A DNA stretch of 64,000 nucleotides from Bacillota bacterium (GCA_016278515.1 JADQBR010000032.1:45015-109014); one strand, 5' to 3'. Shown: positions 9,091 to 17,443, counted from the stretch's first letter. Numbers and translations: made by a program. Notes: a model not told the origin generated them from the letters alone.

Positions 9091-9819
9091 TTACTTCTGG
9101 AATGCGTAAAACGGTTTACCTAAACTAACGTTTGTTTTAGGGTTGGGACGGTATTCAATTCCCAATTCGTCTAATACGGCAAGAGAAGGGTTAGTTCCGT
9201 CCTCTTCCAATTTGCTAGCAACACAAACACTGCAAACCGTATTCAACTCTCCAGACACCTCTTTTATTGCTTCCATTATTTTAGGTAAATTTTCCATCTT
9301 AGTACGTAATTCAATGATGGCGGAAAGACATCTTTCCTGCAGAACATCGTCTTTAAACTTACCGGTTTCTTTATCTGCCATTAACGATGTTATAGGGTTA
9401 TCCGGTTCAAATTCAACGCCAACCTTTGCTAATGCCATAGATACTTTCTCAACTTCAATTAAATGAGCCGATACCTGGGGTCTCCCCATTTCAACAGCAA
9501 CCCCAACCTTCCCATAAGCAAATCTACCTGTAACATCATTAGTCTTCATTTCTTCTGTTCCGCGCCCTGAGATGCCACTTTCTTCCGCAACACTTAACTC
9601 ATCACTCATGAGATTGCGAATTGTTCTGGGCCAACCTAGTTTTTGTGGATAAAGCGCGTCATCTTCGCATCCTGCCTGGCGATAGCAATTGTAACATTCT
9701 ACACATTTTTCCAAGTCAACTTCAAAATACTTCTTGCTTCTGTTTAAACTAATTGCATTCATTGGACAGTAGCGCGAGCACTTACCACACCTTGAACATT
9801 TGTCCCTTAAAATAATCAT
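9091..9819 (-). CDS. 4Fe-4S ferredoxin-domain protein with unrecognised C-terminal domain
   Basis: A 242-residue protein. The N-terminal 50 residues form a ferredoxin module: CSRCGKCSRYCP binds one [4Fe-4S] cluster, and CVECYNCYRQAGC is a degenerate second set. The remaining 180 residues are soluble and end with a CSVC pair near residue 197. I do not recognise this C-terminal domain. It is the first gene after the GntR regulator, begins after AAGGAGGG, and is followed by the 208-residue Cys protein. The ferredoxin part could move electrons to or from AOR, which is encoded in the same operon. Confidence 0.75.
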   Translation of the reverse strand: MIILRDKCSRCGKCSRYCPMNAISLNRSKKYFEVDLEKCVECYNCYRQAGCEDDALYPQKLGWPRTIRNLMSDELSVAEESGISGRGTEEMKTNDVTGRFAYGKVGVAVEMGRPQVSAHLIEVEKVSMALAKVGVEFEPDNPITSLMADKETGKFKDDVLQERCLSAIIELRTKMENLPKIMEAIKEVSGELNTVCSVCVASKLEEDGTNPSLAVLDELGIEYRPNPKTNVSLGKPFYAFQK

Positions 9820-9865
9820 TTCTTCACCCTCCTTAAGTTTGCTGCTATGTTGTTTTAAAAAACTA

Positions 9866-9896
9866 ATTATAATTACATTGCCTGAATATCAGACAA
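9866..9896 (-). promoter_or_regulatory. Operon promoter with overlapping palindromic operator
   Basis: On the minus strand, TTGTCT (9896-9891) and TATAAT (9871-9866) are separated by 19 bases. An imperfect inverted repeat TGTCTGA-TAT-TCAGGCA (9895-9879) covers the -35 and spacer. It sits between the GntR gene and the first operon gene, which is where a GntR repressor site is expected. The sequence is seen; the link to this regulator is inferred. Confidence 0.5.
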
Positions 9897-9917
9897 AACG
9901 TAAACATGCCTTCAAAA

Positions 9918-10610
9918 TCACGGGAGTCTACTCAGTAATATTTCTCTCGCCTCTTCCAGATGATCTTTCATTATGAAACTAATGGCTTTTTCATCTCTAT
10001 TTTTCAACTCTTCTAAAATACGGCGATGTCCTTCCAAAGAAGCCTTTGCACTCTGGTCGCTAACACTTACTTCACGGTAAAAGGCCAGGTGTTCCTTTAT
10101 ACTGCCAAGTATGTCAAACAATTTACTGTTAGCACTAGCAGCGGAAATCACGTCATGAAATTGGGTATTAACGCTTACTAGTTTCTTATAAAGCCCCTGC
10201 TTCACAAGAAAATCGGATTCAATCAACAGTTCTTCAAGTTTACTAATGTCTGTCTCTAAAATGTTCTCCACAGCCTTTTCCGCGGCAAATGTCTCCAGTA
10301 ATACCCGAAGATCAAAAATCTTATTAGCCTCATCCCGGGTAACCTCAATCACCTTTACCCCTCCGCCAGCCAAGTTAACGACAAAACCTTCTAACTTTAA
10401 CATGTTTAGGGCTTGTCTAACCGGAGTACGACTTACATTAAGACTTTCGGCCAATTCAACTTCCTTCAAGCGCTGCCCGGCTGAAATTTCTCCATTCATA
10501 ATAGCATTCTTGATGGTCTTATATACTTGCTCAGCAAGCAATGATCTGGTCACTGTTCCATTATCAAGTTCTTGAAATCCCAATTTAAAGCTCCTTCCCC
10601 ACTTATGCAT
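9918..10610 (-). CDS. GntR-family transcriptional regulator (FadR/FCD subfamily)
   Basis: A regulator of about 230 residues with an N-terminal winged helix (AEQVYKTIKNAI then ESLNVSRTPVRQALNML) and an alpha-helical FCD ligand domain starting with FDLRVLLETFAAE. FCD regulators usually bind small carboxylates and repress their catabolic operon. The frame opens 51 codons earlier at a TTG, but that start has no ribosome binding site and would give an atypical tail; the ATG at 10610 follows AAGG by 5 bases and gives the normal family length. It lies upstream of, and in the same direction as, the TTT/AOR operon it probably controls. Confidence 0.88.
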   Translation of the reverse strand: MHKWGRSFKLGFQELDNGTVTRSLLAEQVYKTIKNAIMNGEISAGQRLKEVELAESLNVSRTPVRQALNMLKLEGFVVNLAGGGVKVIEVTRDEANKIFDLRVLLETFAAEKAVENILETDISKLEELLIESDFLVKQGLYKKLVSVNTQFHDVISAASANSKLFDILGSIKEHLAFYREVSVSDQSAKASLEGHRRILEELKNRDEKAISFIMKDHLEEAREILLSRLP

Positions 10611-10626
10611 ATCATCCTTGTATTCT

Positions 10627-10638
10627 TGTATACATGTA
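10627..10638. promoter_or_regulatory. Candidate GntR autoregulatory palindrome
   Basis: Two overlapping perfect palindromes, TGTATACA (10627-10634) and TACATGTA (10631-10638), lie just upstream of the preferred GntR start. GTATAC-centred palindromes are common for FCD-type GntR proteins. Placement suggests autoregulation; there is no direct proof. Confidence 0.35.
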
Positions 10639-10870
10639 TTCACATTCTTGTTATTTTTACAGATTCCTTCTGGCTTTTGAAAATAATTTGAAAACATATC
10701 CATATTTCTAATATTTAAATCGAAAATTGGCACACAAAAACACCCCTCATTTCCTTTCGCCAAGGTAAATTAAAGGAGTGTATGAATAGTCGTCGTGTAA
10801 CCCTCTAAACAATTAAGAGGAAAAAAATCTTATTGAAACATCAAGTCTCTCTTCAATCGTCAGCATTCCA

Positions 10871-11329
10871 TCATTTCATATTAGGAAAGCCATTCTGACG
10901 TAAAGCTTCGAAAAGGATAACAGCAACTGAGTTTGCCAGATTCATCGAACGGGCGTCGTTTGCCATAGGAACTCTAACACAGCACGAAGCATTCTTGTCA
11001 ATTACTTCCTTTGGTAACCCTTTTGTTTCTTTGCCAAAAACCAAAAAATCATCAATTCCATAACACATTTCACTATAATGATTACTCGCTTTGGTCGTGG
11101 CATAATGAAAGCTGCCGTCAGGGTATTTTTCCGATAATTCTCTAAAACTATCATAGTAGTAAATATCCAAAAGGTGCCAATAATCCAACCCGGCACGCTT
11201 CAAGCGCTTGTCGTCTATTGAAAAACCTAATGGCCGCACCAAATGCAGTGTAGATCCCGTTACTGCACAGGTACGAGAAATGTTTCCAGTATTTTGAGGT
11301 ATTTCCGGTTCTACAAGTACAATGTTCAT
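10871..11329 (-). CDS. trmL: tRNA (cytidine(34)-2'-O)-methyltransferase TrmL
   Basis: A 152-residue SPOUT methyltransferase. TrmL methylates the ribose of the wobble nucleotide in leucine tRNAs with S-adenosylmethionine. The N-terminal IVLVEPEIPQNTGNISRTC, the central FGKETKGLP and the C-terminal knot segment MNLANSVAVILFEALRQ are diagnostic, and length is normal. It is probably co-transcribed with the DUF503 gene 18 bases upstream; GGAGG precedes the ATG. Confidence 0.95.
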   Translation of the reverse strand: MNIVLVEPEIPQNTGNISRTCAVTGSTLHLVRPLGFSIDDKRLKRAGLDYWHLLDIYYYDSFRELSEKYPDGSFHYATTKASNHYSEMCYGIDDFLVFGKETKGLPKEVIDKNASCCVRVPMANDARSMNLANSVAVILFEALRQNGFPNMK

Positions 11330-11347
11330 TAAACTTATCCTCCCTGT

Positions 11348-11629
11348 TTAGAGCAGTTGGGTATTAACCTTAATTATCTCTAAGCCTGCATGGTTCTCTA
11401 TGAAATTTGCAGCATTTGAAAGCATGCTATCAGCATGGCTGGAACTGTTTGAAACTACTGCCAAAGCAACCGTAGCTCGCTGTTTTATATCTTGATCCCC
11501 AATTTCAGCTACGGAAACATTAAATCGTGAACGCAATCGGTTCAGCAGACTTGATAATACTCTTCTTTTATCTTTTAAACTTAATGCCCCAGGTATATGA
11601 AATTCAAAAACCGCTAAGCCTAATACCAC
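11348..11629 (-). CDS. DUF503 family protein
   Basis: A small protein (93 residues from the preferred start) of the DUF503 family, related to Bacillus YlxP, often found near ribosome-maturation genes; function not established. The family core FHIPGALSLKDKRRVLSSLL and FNVSVAEIG is clear. I choose the GTG at 11629, preceded by AAGGCGGGG, because this matches the usual family start; a TTG at 11671 would add 14 residues with no ribosome binding site. Confidence 0.88.
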   Translation of the reverse strand: MVLGLAVFEFHIPGALSLKDKRRVLSSLLNRLRSRFNVSVAEIGDQDIKQRATVALAVVSNSSSHADSMLSNAANFIENHAGLEIIKVNTQLL

Positions 11630-11816
11630 ATATATCCCCGCCTTACTCTTTTTCAAAGACGTCTTAAGCAATATCCTTATTATAACATTACTTAAAAAAT
11701 ATTTCCTAATTTAGCCTACTTTAACTTATTATAACATGTTCTATCGTTTCGAGACGCATACTTTAAATTTAAGCATTTAGATGACTATACCTCCCTAACG
11801 GTATATTTATCTCAAT

Positions 11817-11845
11817 TTGACACTATATGTTGTTTCTGATAGATT
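11817..11845 (+). promoter_or_regulatory. Sigma-A-type promoter of the aconitase gene
   Basis: TTGACA (11817-11822) and TAGATT (11840-11845) are separated by 17 bases, 50 bases upstream of the aconitase start. The -35 box is perfect and the -10 box matches 4 of 6. Confidence 0.6.
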
Positions 11846-11893
11846 ATAAGAGTATCTATTTCGGTTTTCAAATGTGAGAAACGGAGGAACAAA

Positions 11894-13819
11894 ATGAAAA
11901 AAAACGTTACAGAAAAAATTATTGAAAAACATTTAATTTCCGGGCAATTGACAGCAGGTGCGCCTATTGCGCTGAAGATAGACCAAACTTTGACCCAAGA
12001 TGCTACTGGGACTATGGCTTATCTCCAATTTGAAGCTATGGAGGTACCTCAAGTTAAAACTAGCCTATCAGTCAGTTACGCTGATCATAATACTCTGCAA
12101 ACTGGCTTCGAAAACGCCGATGATCATTTATATTTACAATCAGTCGCCAATAAACATGGCATATACTTTTCCCGTCCTGGTAACGGTATCTGCCACCAAG
12201 TTCATTTAGAACGGTTTGGTGTGCCTGGCCAAACCTTATTAGGGTCAGACAGCCATACCCCTACATGCGGCGGTCTGGGTATGTTAGCCATCGGTGCCGG
12301 CGGACTGGATGTAGCAGTAGCTATGGCCGGAGGTGCTTTTAATCTGACTATGCCCGAGGTGGTACAAGTAGAGTTAACCGGGCGGTTGGCTCCGTGGTCC
12401 ACTGCAAAAGATGTTATTTTAGAAGTATTACGACAGCTTTCAGTAAAAGGCGGTGTAGGAAAAGTTATTGAATACACGGGCCGGGGAGCTGAAACATTGA
12501 CGGTTCCGGAAAGAGCTACCATTACTAATATGGGGGCTGAATTAGGAGCGACAACTTCGGTATTCCCCAGCGACCATATTACACGTCAGTTCTTAACTGC
12601 CCAAGGCCGCGCAGAAGTTTGGACAGAGATAAGGCCGGATGATGATGCCACATACAGCAAAAGAATAGCTATTGACTTGGCACAAATAGAACCATTAGCT
12701 GCAGAGCCGCATAGTCCGGATGCCGTAACAGAAGTATCTAAGTTAAGCCATATTAATGTACAACAAGTAGCCATTGGCAGCTGCACAAATTCCTCTTATT
12801 CTGACTTAATGAAGGTGGCTGCTATCCTGCGCAATAAGACGGTCCACCCAAACGTTAGTCTGGTTATTTCCCCAGGCTCACGGCAAGTTCTGCGCATGTT
12901 AGCGGACAATGGCGCCTTATCTGACTTAATTCAGGCAGGAGCACGAATATTGGAATCAGCATGCGGTCCTTGTATTGGCATGGGGCAATCACCCCCATCC
13001 GGCTCAGTATCCGTGCGTACATTTAATAGAAATTTTAAGGGACGTACCGGCACATCTGATGCGGGCATTTACCTAGTAAGTCCGGAAACAGCTGCGGCTA
13101 CCGCGCTGCATGGTCACCTGACCGACCCACGCGACTTAGGGGAACCAATCAATATTAGTCAGCCAGATACATTCCTTGTGGATGATTCAATGATTATATC
13201 GCCAGAAAAAACTGCAAGTAATATCATCGTTAAACGCGGGCCTAATATTAAACCGGTTCCTTTAAAGGAGCCATTAACCCAAGAAATATCTGGAAAAGTT
13301 ATTCTCAAGACAGGAGATAACATTACAACGGATGATATTATGCCTGCCGGAGCTAAAGTACTGCCACTGCGTTCCAATATTCCTGTCATATCTCAATATG
13401 TATTTTCCGGCCTGGATGCCAATTTTGTTCAGAGGGCCAAGGATAATAACGGCGGGGTAATTATCGGAGGACTAAACTATGGGCAGGGTTCAAGCCGCGA
13501 GCATGCAGCTTTGGCGCCCATGCACTTAGGAATAAAGGTTGTGATTGCTAAATCTTTTGCCAGAATTCACAAAGCAAATCTGGTTAACTTCGGCATATTG
13601 CCTCTGACTTTTGCTTCAGATAATGATTATGAAGAAACGTCCCTGGATGATATACTCACAATAAACGGTTTGAAGCAGTCATTACTTTCAGGCGACCAAA
13701 TCGTGGCGGTTAACACATCTTCCGGAAAACAAATCAAGCTTAACCACGACCTAGACAAAAGAGACATCGGCATTCTAATTGCAGGCGGTTTGCTGAACCA
13801 TACCAAACAGAAAATATGA
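11894..13819 (+). CDS. acn: Aconitate hydratase (about 640-residue bacterial form)
   Basis: A 641-residue aconitase that interconverts citrate and isocitrate through cis-aconitate with a [4Fe-4S] cluster. Visible are DSHTPTCGGLGMLAIGAGG near residue 117, the cluster cysteines in GSCTNSSYSDL near 296 and ACGPCIGMG near 360, and the C-terminal swivelling-domain motif GGLNYGQGSSREHAAL near 525. It is shorter than the AcnA/AcnB types (about 900) and matches the shorter form found in clostridia and thermophiles. GGAGG precedes the ATG at 11894. It stands alone between a sigma-A promoter and a terminator, so it probably serves the citrate arm of central metabolism; it could also process a tricarboxylate taken in by the TTT systems. 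Confidence 0.93.
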   Translation: MKKNVTEKIIEKHLISGQLTAGAPIALKIDQTLTQDATGTMAYLQFEAMEVPQVKTSLSVSYADHNTLQTGFENADDHLYLQSVANKHGIYFSRPGNGICHQVHLERFGVPGQTLLGSDSHTPTCGGLGMLAIGAGGLDVAVAMAGGAFNLTMPEVVQVELTGRLAPWSTAKDVILEVLRQLSVKGGVGKVIEYTGRGAETLTVPERATITNMGAELGATTSVFPSDHITRQFLTAQGRAEVWTEIRPDDDATYSKRIAIDLAQIEPLAAEPHSPDAVTEVSKLSHINVQQVAIGSCTNSSYSDLMKVAAILRNKTVHPNVSLVISPGSRQVLRMLADNGALSDLIQAGARILESACGPCIGMGQSPPSGSVSVRTFNRNFKGRTGTSDAGIYLVSPETAAATALHGHLTDPRDLGEPINISQPDTFLVDDSMIISPEKTASNIIVKRGPNIKPVPLKEPLTQEISGKVILKTGDNITTDDIMPAGAKVLPLRSNIPVISQYVFSGLDANFVQRAKDNNGGVIIGGLNYGQGSSREHAALAPMHLGIKVVIAKSFARIHKANLVNFGILPLTFASDNDYEETSLDDILTINGLKQSLLSGDQIVAVNTSSGKQIKLNHDLDKRDIGILIAGGLLNHTKQKI

Positions 13820-13839
13820 AAATATAATACAGAAACAAT

Positions 13840-13865
13840 AAAGCACCAACAAAAGTTGGTGCTTT
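13840..13865. terminator. Bidirectional rho-independent terminator
   Basis: Perfect 11-base arms, AAAGCACCAAC and GTTGGTGCTTT, with an AAAA loop lie between the convergent aconitase and RodZ-like genes. A-rich sequence on one side and T-rich on the other allows termination both ways. It touches the stop codon of the RodZ-like gene. Confidence 0.85.
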
Positions 13866-14214
13866 ATAACTGCATAAAAGATGTTAAAGAATTGTAAATG
13901 GAATGAAAAAAACCATTTTTCTTTTTCGAAACTGCAGCCATGCGTAGAGCTTTTTTCTCTTCGTAAGATACCAGATGCTCACTTAGTGAGTCTTCATAAT
14001 ACTTTACCACTGCGTCACCATCTAAATGCAAGAAATTGCTATATATTTTTAGGAATCCCTTCAAGTAAAACTGGCCTCCGGGTATGGCATTAAAGTCACC
14101 GTCTTCTATCGCCCGAAGATAACGAATCGAAATCTTTGTTGCTTCTTCCGCTTCACAAAGAGAAAACCCTTGCCTCTTCCGTTGGCATTTTAATATACGC
14201 TCGATTTTTTCCAA
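13864..14214 (-). CDS. RodZ-like helix-turn-helix protein
   Basis: A 116-residue protein. Residues 10-75 form a Cro/RodZ-type HTH: GFSLCEAEEATKISIRYLRAIEDGDF then GGQFYLKGFLKIYSNFLHLD, a pattern typical of the cytoplasmic domain of RodZ. Unlike RodZ there is no membrane helix or extracellular part; it ends with a short basic tail. The start is a TTG at 14214 with GGAGG 8 bases upstream. It may be a cell-shape or division-linked protein or simply a DNA-binding regulator; its function is uncertain. Confidence 0.7.
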   Translation of the reverse strand: MEKIERILKCQRKRQGFSLCEAEEATKISIRYLRAIEDGDFNAIPGGQFYLKGFLKIYSNFLHLDGDAVVKYYEDSLSEHLVSYEEKKALRMAAVSKKKNGFFHSIYNSLTSFMQL

Positions 14215-14346
14215 AAGCCCCGCCTCCCGCCAAACACGGATCTCTTGTAAATCTCATTTCGACAATTTCCAAAGCAATTCCTGCATAAATAGAAAAATAG
14301 TTAGAAAAAAGTAGAAGTTTTACATTTAAACAGACAAAATGCCATT

Positions 14347-15186
14347 TTATGACGGATTTATACGTTTGACTAATTCTTTAGTTATTGTTCCGGGTTGGCC
14401 TGTACCAATAGTTACATTGTCAATTCTTGTTACCGGCATAACCCCAATTAAAGAATTAGTTATAAATACTTCCTTTGCAGAGTAAAGTTCGTTTAACGTT
14501 GACAAGACTTCAATGGCATTTAAGGACAGTTCCGGAACCAGTGATAAAACCTTACTTCTTGCAATACCGGGTAAAATCCCACTGCTGGCTGCCGGGGTCT
14601 TAAGCTTATCACCATCATACCAAAAAATATTGCTAGCGGCCCCCTCAGCGACGTATCCTTGATTATTTAGTAACAGGCCTTCTTGCGCACCGGCGGATAA
14701 AGCCTTTCGTCTTGCGATAATATTATCACCGTAGTTAAGGCATTTTATGTTGCTTAACGGAGACTTTTCATTTCGGCGAATGCTATCAATAGTTTTCACA
14801 AATAAGCCCTGCCGATACCTCTCTTTAGACCAACTTAATCCGTCTCTGCAAGTAGCTATTAACGTTCCATCCATTTGACCGTGCCCTGTAAACGGATTAC
14901 TGTCCACCGGAATCACAACTACTTTTATGCTGCCTTGTTTTATCTTATTCATCTGGATTAACTTATCCAGAATTAAATTAAGCTCGTTGATAGTTAATTT
15001 TAGCCTGATATCCAATACTTTTAATCCCTGTAGCAGTCGCATAAAGTGTTGGTCAACCCAACGATGGCTGCCATTATAAATTCTTATTGTCTCAAACAGC
15101 CCGTAGCCGTATTGAAAAGCAGGAAGTGGAAAGGATAATCCCTTATTTTCTTGGGCGCAAAACCGTCCTTCAACGTAACCGAACAT
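14347..15186 (-). CDS. pabC: Aminodeoxychorismate lyase (class IV aminotransferase)
   Basis: A 279-residue PLP enzyme of fold type IV that turns 4-amino-4-deoxychorismate into p-aminobenzoate and pyruvate for folate synthesis. Seen are YGYGLFETIRIYNG near residue 26, the lysine-containing IKCLNYGDNIIARRKAL near residue 140-155, and EGAASNIFW near 180. D-amino acid and branched-chain aminotransferases share the fold, but direct position after pabA and pabB settles the assignment. GAGGAGGG precedes the ATG. Confidence 0.92.
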   Translation of the reverse strand: MFGYVEGRFCAQENKGLSFPLPAFQYGYGLFETIRIYNGSHRWVDQHFMRLLQGLKVLDIRLKLTINELNLILDKLIQMNKIKQGSIKVVVIPVDSNPFTGHGQMDGTLIATCRDGLSWSKERYRQGLFVKTIDSIRRNEKSPLSNIKCLNYGDNIIARRKALSAGAQEGLLLNNQGYVAEGAASNIFWYDGDKLKTPAASSGILPGIARSKVLSLVPELSLNAIEVLSTLNELYSAKEVFITNSLIGVMPVTRIDNVTIGTGQPGTITKELVKRINPS

Positions 15187-15201
15187 TAATATTCCCTCCT
15201 C

Positions 15202-16593
15202 TTATTTCCCTAGGGAGTTAATAAGCCCCTTTGCCTTATCCAATGTTTCCTGGTACTCTGCTTCAGGATCAGAATCCGCTACAATTGCTCCCCCAACTTG
15301 AAAATACGCAATGTTATTTTTTATTAGAAATGTTCGAATAACGATATTTAAATCAGCATCACCTGAATAGTCAATGTATCCTATGGAGCCGGTGTAGATA
15401 CTTCTCTTTGTTGGCTCTAATTCTTCAATTATTTCCATTGCTCTAATTTTAGGTGCACCTGTAATGGAGCCTCCAGGGAAGCTCGCTTTAACCAGGTCAT
15501 TAACATCCAGTCTCGTCAGCAGCATTCCTTCCACTGTTGAAACCAAGTGGAAAACCGTTGCATATTCTTCCAGCCTAAAGACTTGCGGTACTTTAACTGA
15601 ACCTATCTGACAAACTCTCCCTAAATCGTTTCGCTCCAAATCCACAATCATCACCAGTTCGGCTCTGTCCTTAGCACTTTTATATAACTCCTGCCTTAAT
15701 CTCCTATCTTCCTGGCTGTTAGCCCCTCTCGGTCTCGTCCCTTTAATTGGTCTTGTTTCTACCACATCTCCTTTTAGACGCATATAGCGTTCCGGAGAGG
15801 AGCTAACGACACTTACGGGCGTAAAATCTAAAAAAGAGGCGAACGGTGCCGGGTTAGCATCTGCCAATCTTTGATACAGTTCCCACGGAGTAATTGAAAT
15901 GGGTACCTGAAACCTCTGAGATAAGTTTACTTGAAAAATATCGCCCGCAGCGATGTATTCTTTTCCTTTTTCCACCATTTTAACGTAATTCTCTTTTGTA
16001 AAATTACTTGTCACATTTCCTGCCGGAGCCTCATTCTTTCTTTGGGGATTAGCAACGCTCCTCCTATTTATCAACCCCACCAGCTCATCTAACCTGTCTC
16101 CGGCTTTTTTTATGCCTTCTTCTCCGACAAGTGGAAATCCATGGCTAAAAATTAGCGTTTCCATTTTGATGTGATCCACTACTATCAATCGGTCATAGAA
16201 AGGCAAATACAAATCCGGGAGCTTTAAGTCATCAATAGTACTACTAGGCAATTTTTCAAAATACCATCCTAAATCATAGGAAAAATAGCCCACAGCCCCT
16301 CCGGTGAAAGGGATGTCACTCACATTAGGTCTCTGATATTTTCTTAGCAGCCGTCTTAAGACCAGCAGCGGTTCTTTATCATAACACTGCATTTGTCCTT
16401 TTTCTTCAACAACCACTTTCCCATCTTTTACGGAAAAAATTAAAAACGGATCACTGCCCAAAAAAGAAAACCTGCCGATATCATCATTTACCAGGGCTGA
16501 ATGTAGTAAAAATTTTTCCTTACCCGGCAGCACTTGTACCAATTCCATCGGGTCTATATATGAAAGATTTGCAACCATTGGTAAATCAGCCAA
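15202..16593 (-). CDS. pabB: Aminodeoxychorismate synthase component I
   Basis: A chorismate-binding enzyme (about 463 residues) that aminates chorismate to 4-amino-4-deoxychorismate with ammonia from PabA. The ETRPIKGTRPRG motif carries the lysine typical of PabB; anthranilate synthase TrpE has alanine here. GAPKIRAMEIIEELEP and YTGSIGYI near the C-terminus complete the active site. The start is probably the TTG at 16593, 8 bases after AGGAGG; a GTG at 16602 overlaps that site. Either way it overlaps the end of pabA, so the two are translationally coupled. pabC follows 15 bases downstream. Confidence 0.93.
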   Translation of the reverse strand: MADLPMVANLSYIDPMELVQVLPGKEKFLLHSALVNDDIGRFSFLGSDPFLIFSVKDGKVVVEEKGQMQCYDKEPLLVLRRLLRKYQRPNVSDIPFTGGAVGYFSYDLGWYFEKLPSSTIDDLKLPDLYLPFYDRLIVVDHIKMETLIFSHGFPLVGEEGIKKAGDRLDELVGLINRRSVANPQRKNEAPAGNVTSNFTKENYVKMVEKGKEYIAAGDIFQVNLSQRFQVPISITPWELYQRLADANPAPFASFLDFTPVSVVSSSPERYMRLKGDVVETRPIKGTRPRGANSQEDRRLRQELYKSAKDRAELVMIVDLERNDLGRVCQIGSVKVPQVFRLEEYATVFHLVSTVEGMLLTRLDVNDLVKASFPGGSITGAPKIRAMEIIEELEPTKRSIYTGSIGYIDYSGDADLNIVIRTFLIKNNIAYFQVGGAIVADSDPEAEYQETLDKAKGLINSLGK

Positions 16594-17170
16594 CTTTTTC
16601 ACCTCCTACAGCCAAATTCAAGAAATTCGCCAGCAGCGTGTGTCCATGTTCGGTTAAGATAGCTTCAGGATGAAACTGCACTCCAAAGACCGGATACTTA
16701 TTATGCCTAACGGCCATGATTTCTTTATCCCTAGTTTCCGCAATTACCTCCAAACAAGACGGGATTGTGGGCTGTAAAATTAAGGAATGGTATCTAGTGG
16801 CAACAAATGGACTTGGAATTCCCGAAAATAACATATGCCTTCCATGAAATACTTGGGAAGTCTTACCATGCATCTGCCGTTCAGCACGAATCACCCGAGC
16901 TCCAAAGGCCTGGCCAATAGTTTGGTGCCCTAAGCACACTCCTAATATGGGAATTTTACCAGAAAAATGTTTTACCAATTCAAGTGAAATACCCGCTTCA
17001 TTTGGAGTACATGGGCCAGGAGATAAGATAATTTTTTCAGGATTTAGCACTTCAATCTCTTCTAAGGAGATACAATCATTACGTACTGTTTTTACCGTTT
17101 GACCAAGTTCACCAAGGTATTGTACCAAGTTAAATACAAATGAATCATAGTTATCAATCATTAAAATCAC
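16586..17170 (-). CDS. pabA: Aminodeoxychorismate synthase glutamine amidotransferase
   Basis: A class I glutamine amidotransferase of about 194 residues that supplies ammonia to PabB. The catalytic Cys is in GVCLGHQTIGQAFG near residue 80, and His/Glu in FHPEAILTEHG near 170; the start MIDNYDSFVFNLVQYLGELG is typical. TrpG is nearly identical, but the PabB and PabC partners point to folate synthesis; dual use in tryptophan synthesis is possible. The GTG at 17170 follows AGAGGGG by 7 bases and gives the family length. Transcription must pass a terminator-like hairpin at 17206-17231. Confidence 0.93.
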   Translation of the reverse strand: MILMIDNYDSFVFNLVQYLGELGQTVKTVRNDCISLEEIEVLNPEKIILSPGPCTPNEAGISLELVKHFSGKIPILGVCLGHQTIGQAFGARVIRAERQMHGKTSQVFHGRHMLFSGIPSPFVATRYHSLILQPTIPSCLEVIAETRDKEIMAVRHNKYPVFGVQFHPEAILTEHGHTLLANFLNLAVGGEKVG

Positions 17171-17205
17171 TGGAATACCCCTCTTTACATTTTTTTCAAT
17201 AAAAA

Positions 17206-17231
17206 TAAAAAAACACCAGCCTTGGCCGGTG
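17206..17231 (-). terminator. Terminator hairpin in the pabABC leader (possible attenuator)
   Basis: On the minus strand, arms CACCGGCC and GGCTGGTG (one G-U pair) are followed by seven T, A, and five more T. It lies after the promoter at 17313-17341 and before pabA, so it would end the transcript early unless read-through is regulated. The 75-base leader before it is purine-rich with GAG/TAG triplets and contains an 8-codon reading frame from ATG at 17270. Confidence 0.75.
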
Positions 17232-17312
17232 CTCACCCCATGTCTACGAGTCGTCTCATCTTTCTTGTCTCTCTTTGCTTAATCTCTTCTCGGCTTTTAA
17301 TTGTTACTTTTT

Positions 17313-17341
17313 ATAATACCATATCTAGAAATTTGGGTAAA
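17313..17341 (-). promoter_or_regulatory. Promoter of pabABC
   Basis: TTTACC (17341-17336) and TATTAT (17318-17313), spaced by 17 bases, give a good sigma-A promoter about 140 bases upstream of pabA. Confidence 0.6.
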
Positions 17342-17443
17342 TACTATAAACTATTTTTTTCAACACATTGTTTTAGTGGTTAGTTTTTGTTAATATTCTC
17401 TTAAGTGTCTTTTTGATTTTAAAGGAGGTATAAGTGGACTATT

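Noticed and set aside
10611..10763. Long N-terminal extension of the GntR regulator from a TTG at 10763
   Set aside because: No ribosome binding site precedes it, the extension has no known domain, and the shorter start gives the normal FCD-family length.
10782..10808. Eight-codon frame MNSRRVTL with AAAGGAG upstream, as a leader peptide
   Set aside because: No gene follows on the plus strand (all neighbours are on the minus strand), so it has nothing to regulate.
17221..17306. T-box riboswitch in the pabA leader (GGGGTGAGCACCGG resembles the T-box antiterminator sequence)
   Set aside because: The leader from promoter to terminator is only about 80-100 bases, too short for stem I and the specifier loop, and no AGTA/specifier elements are visible.
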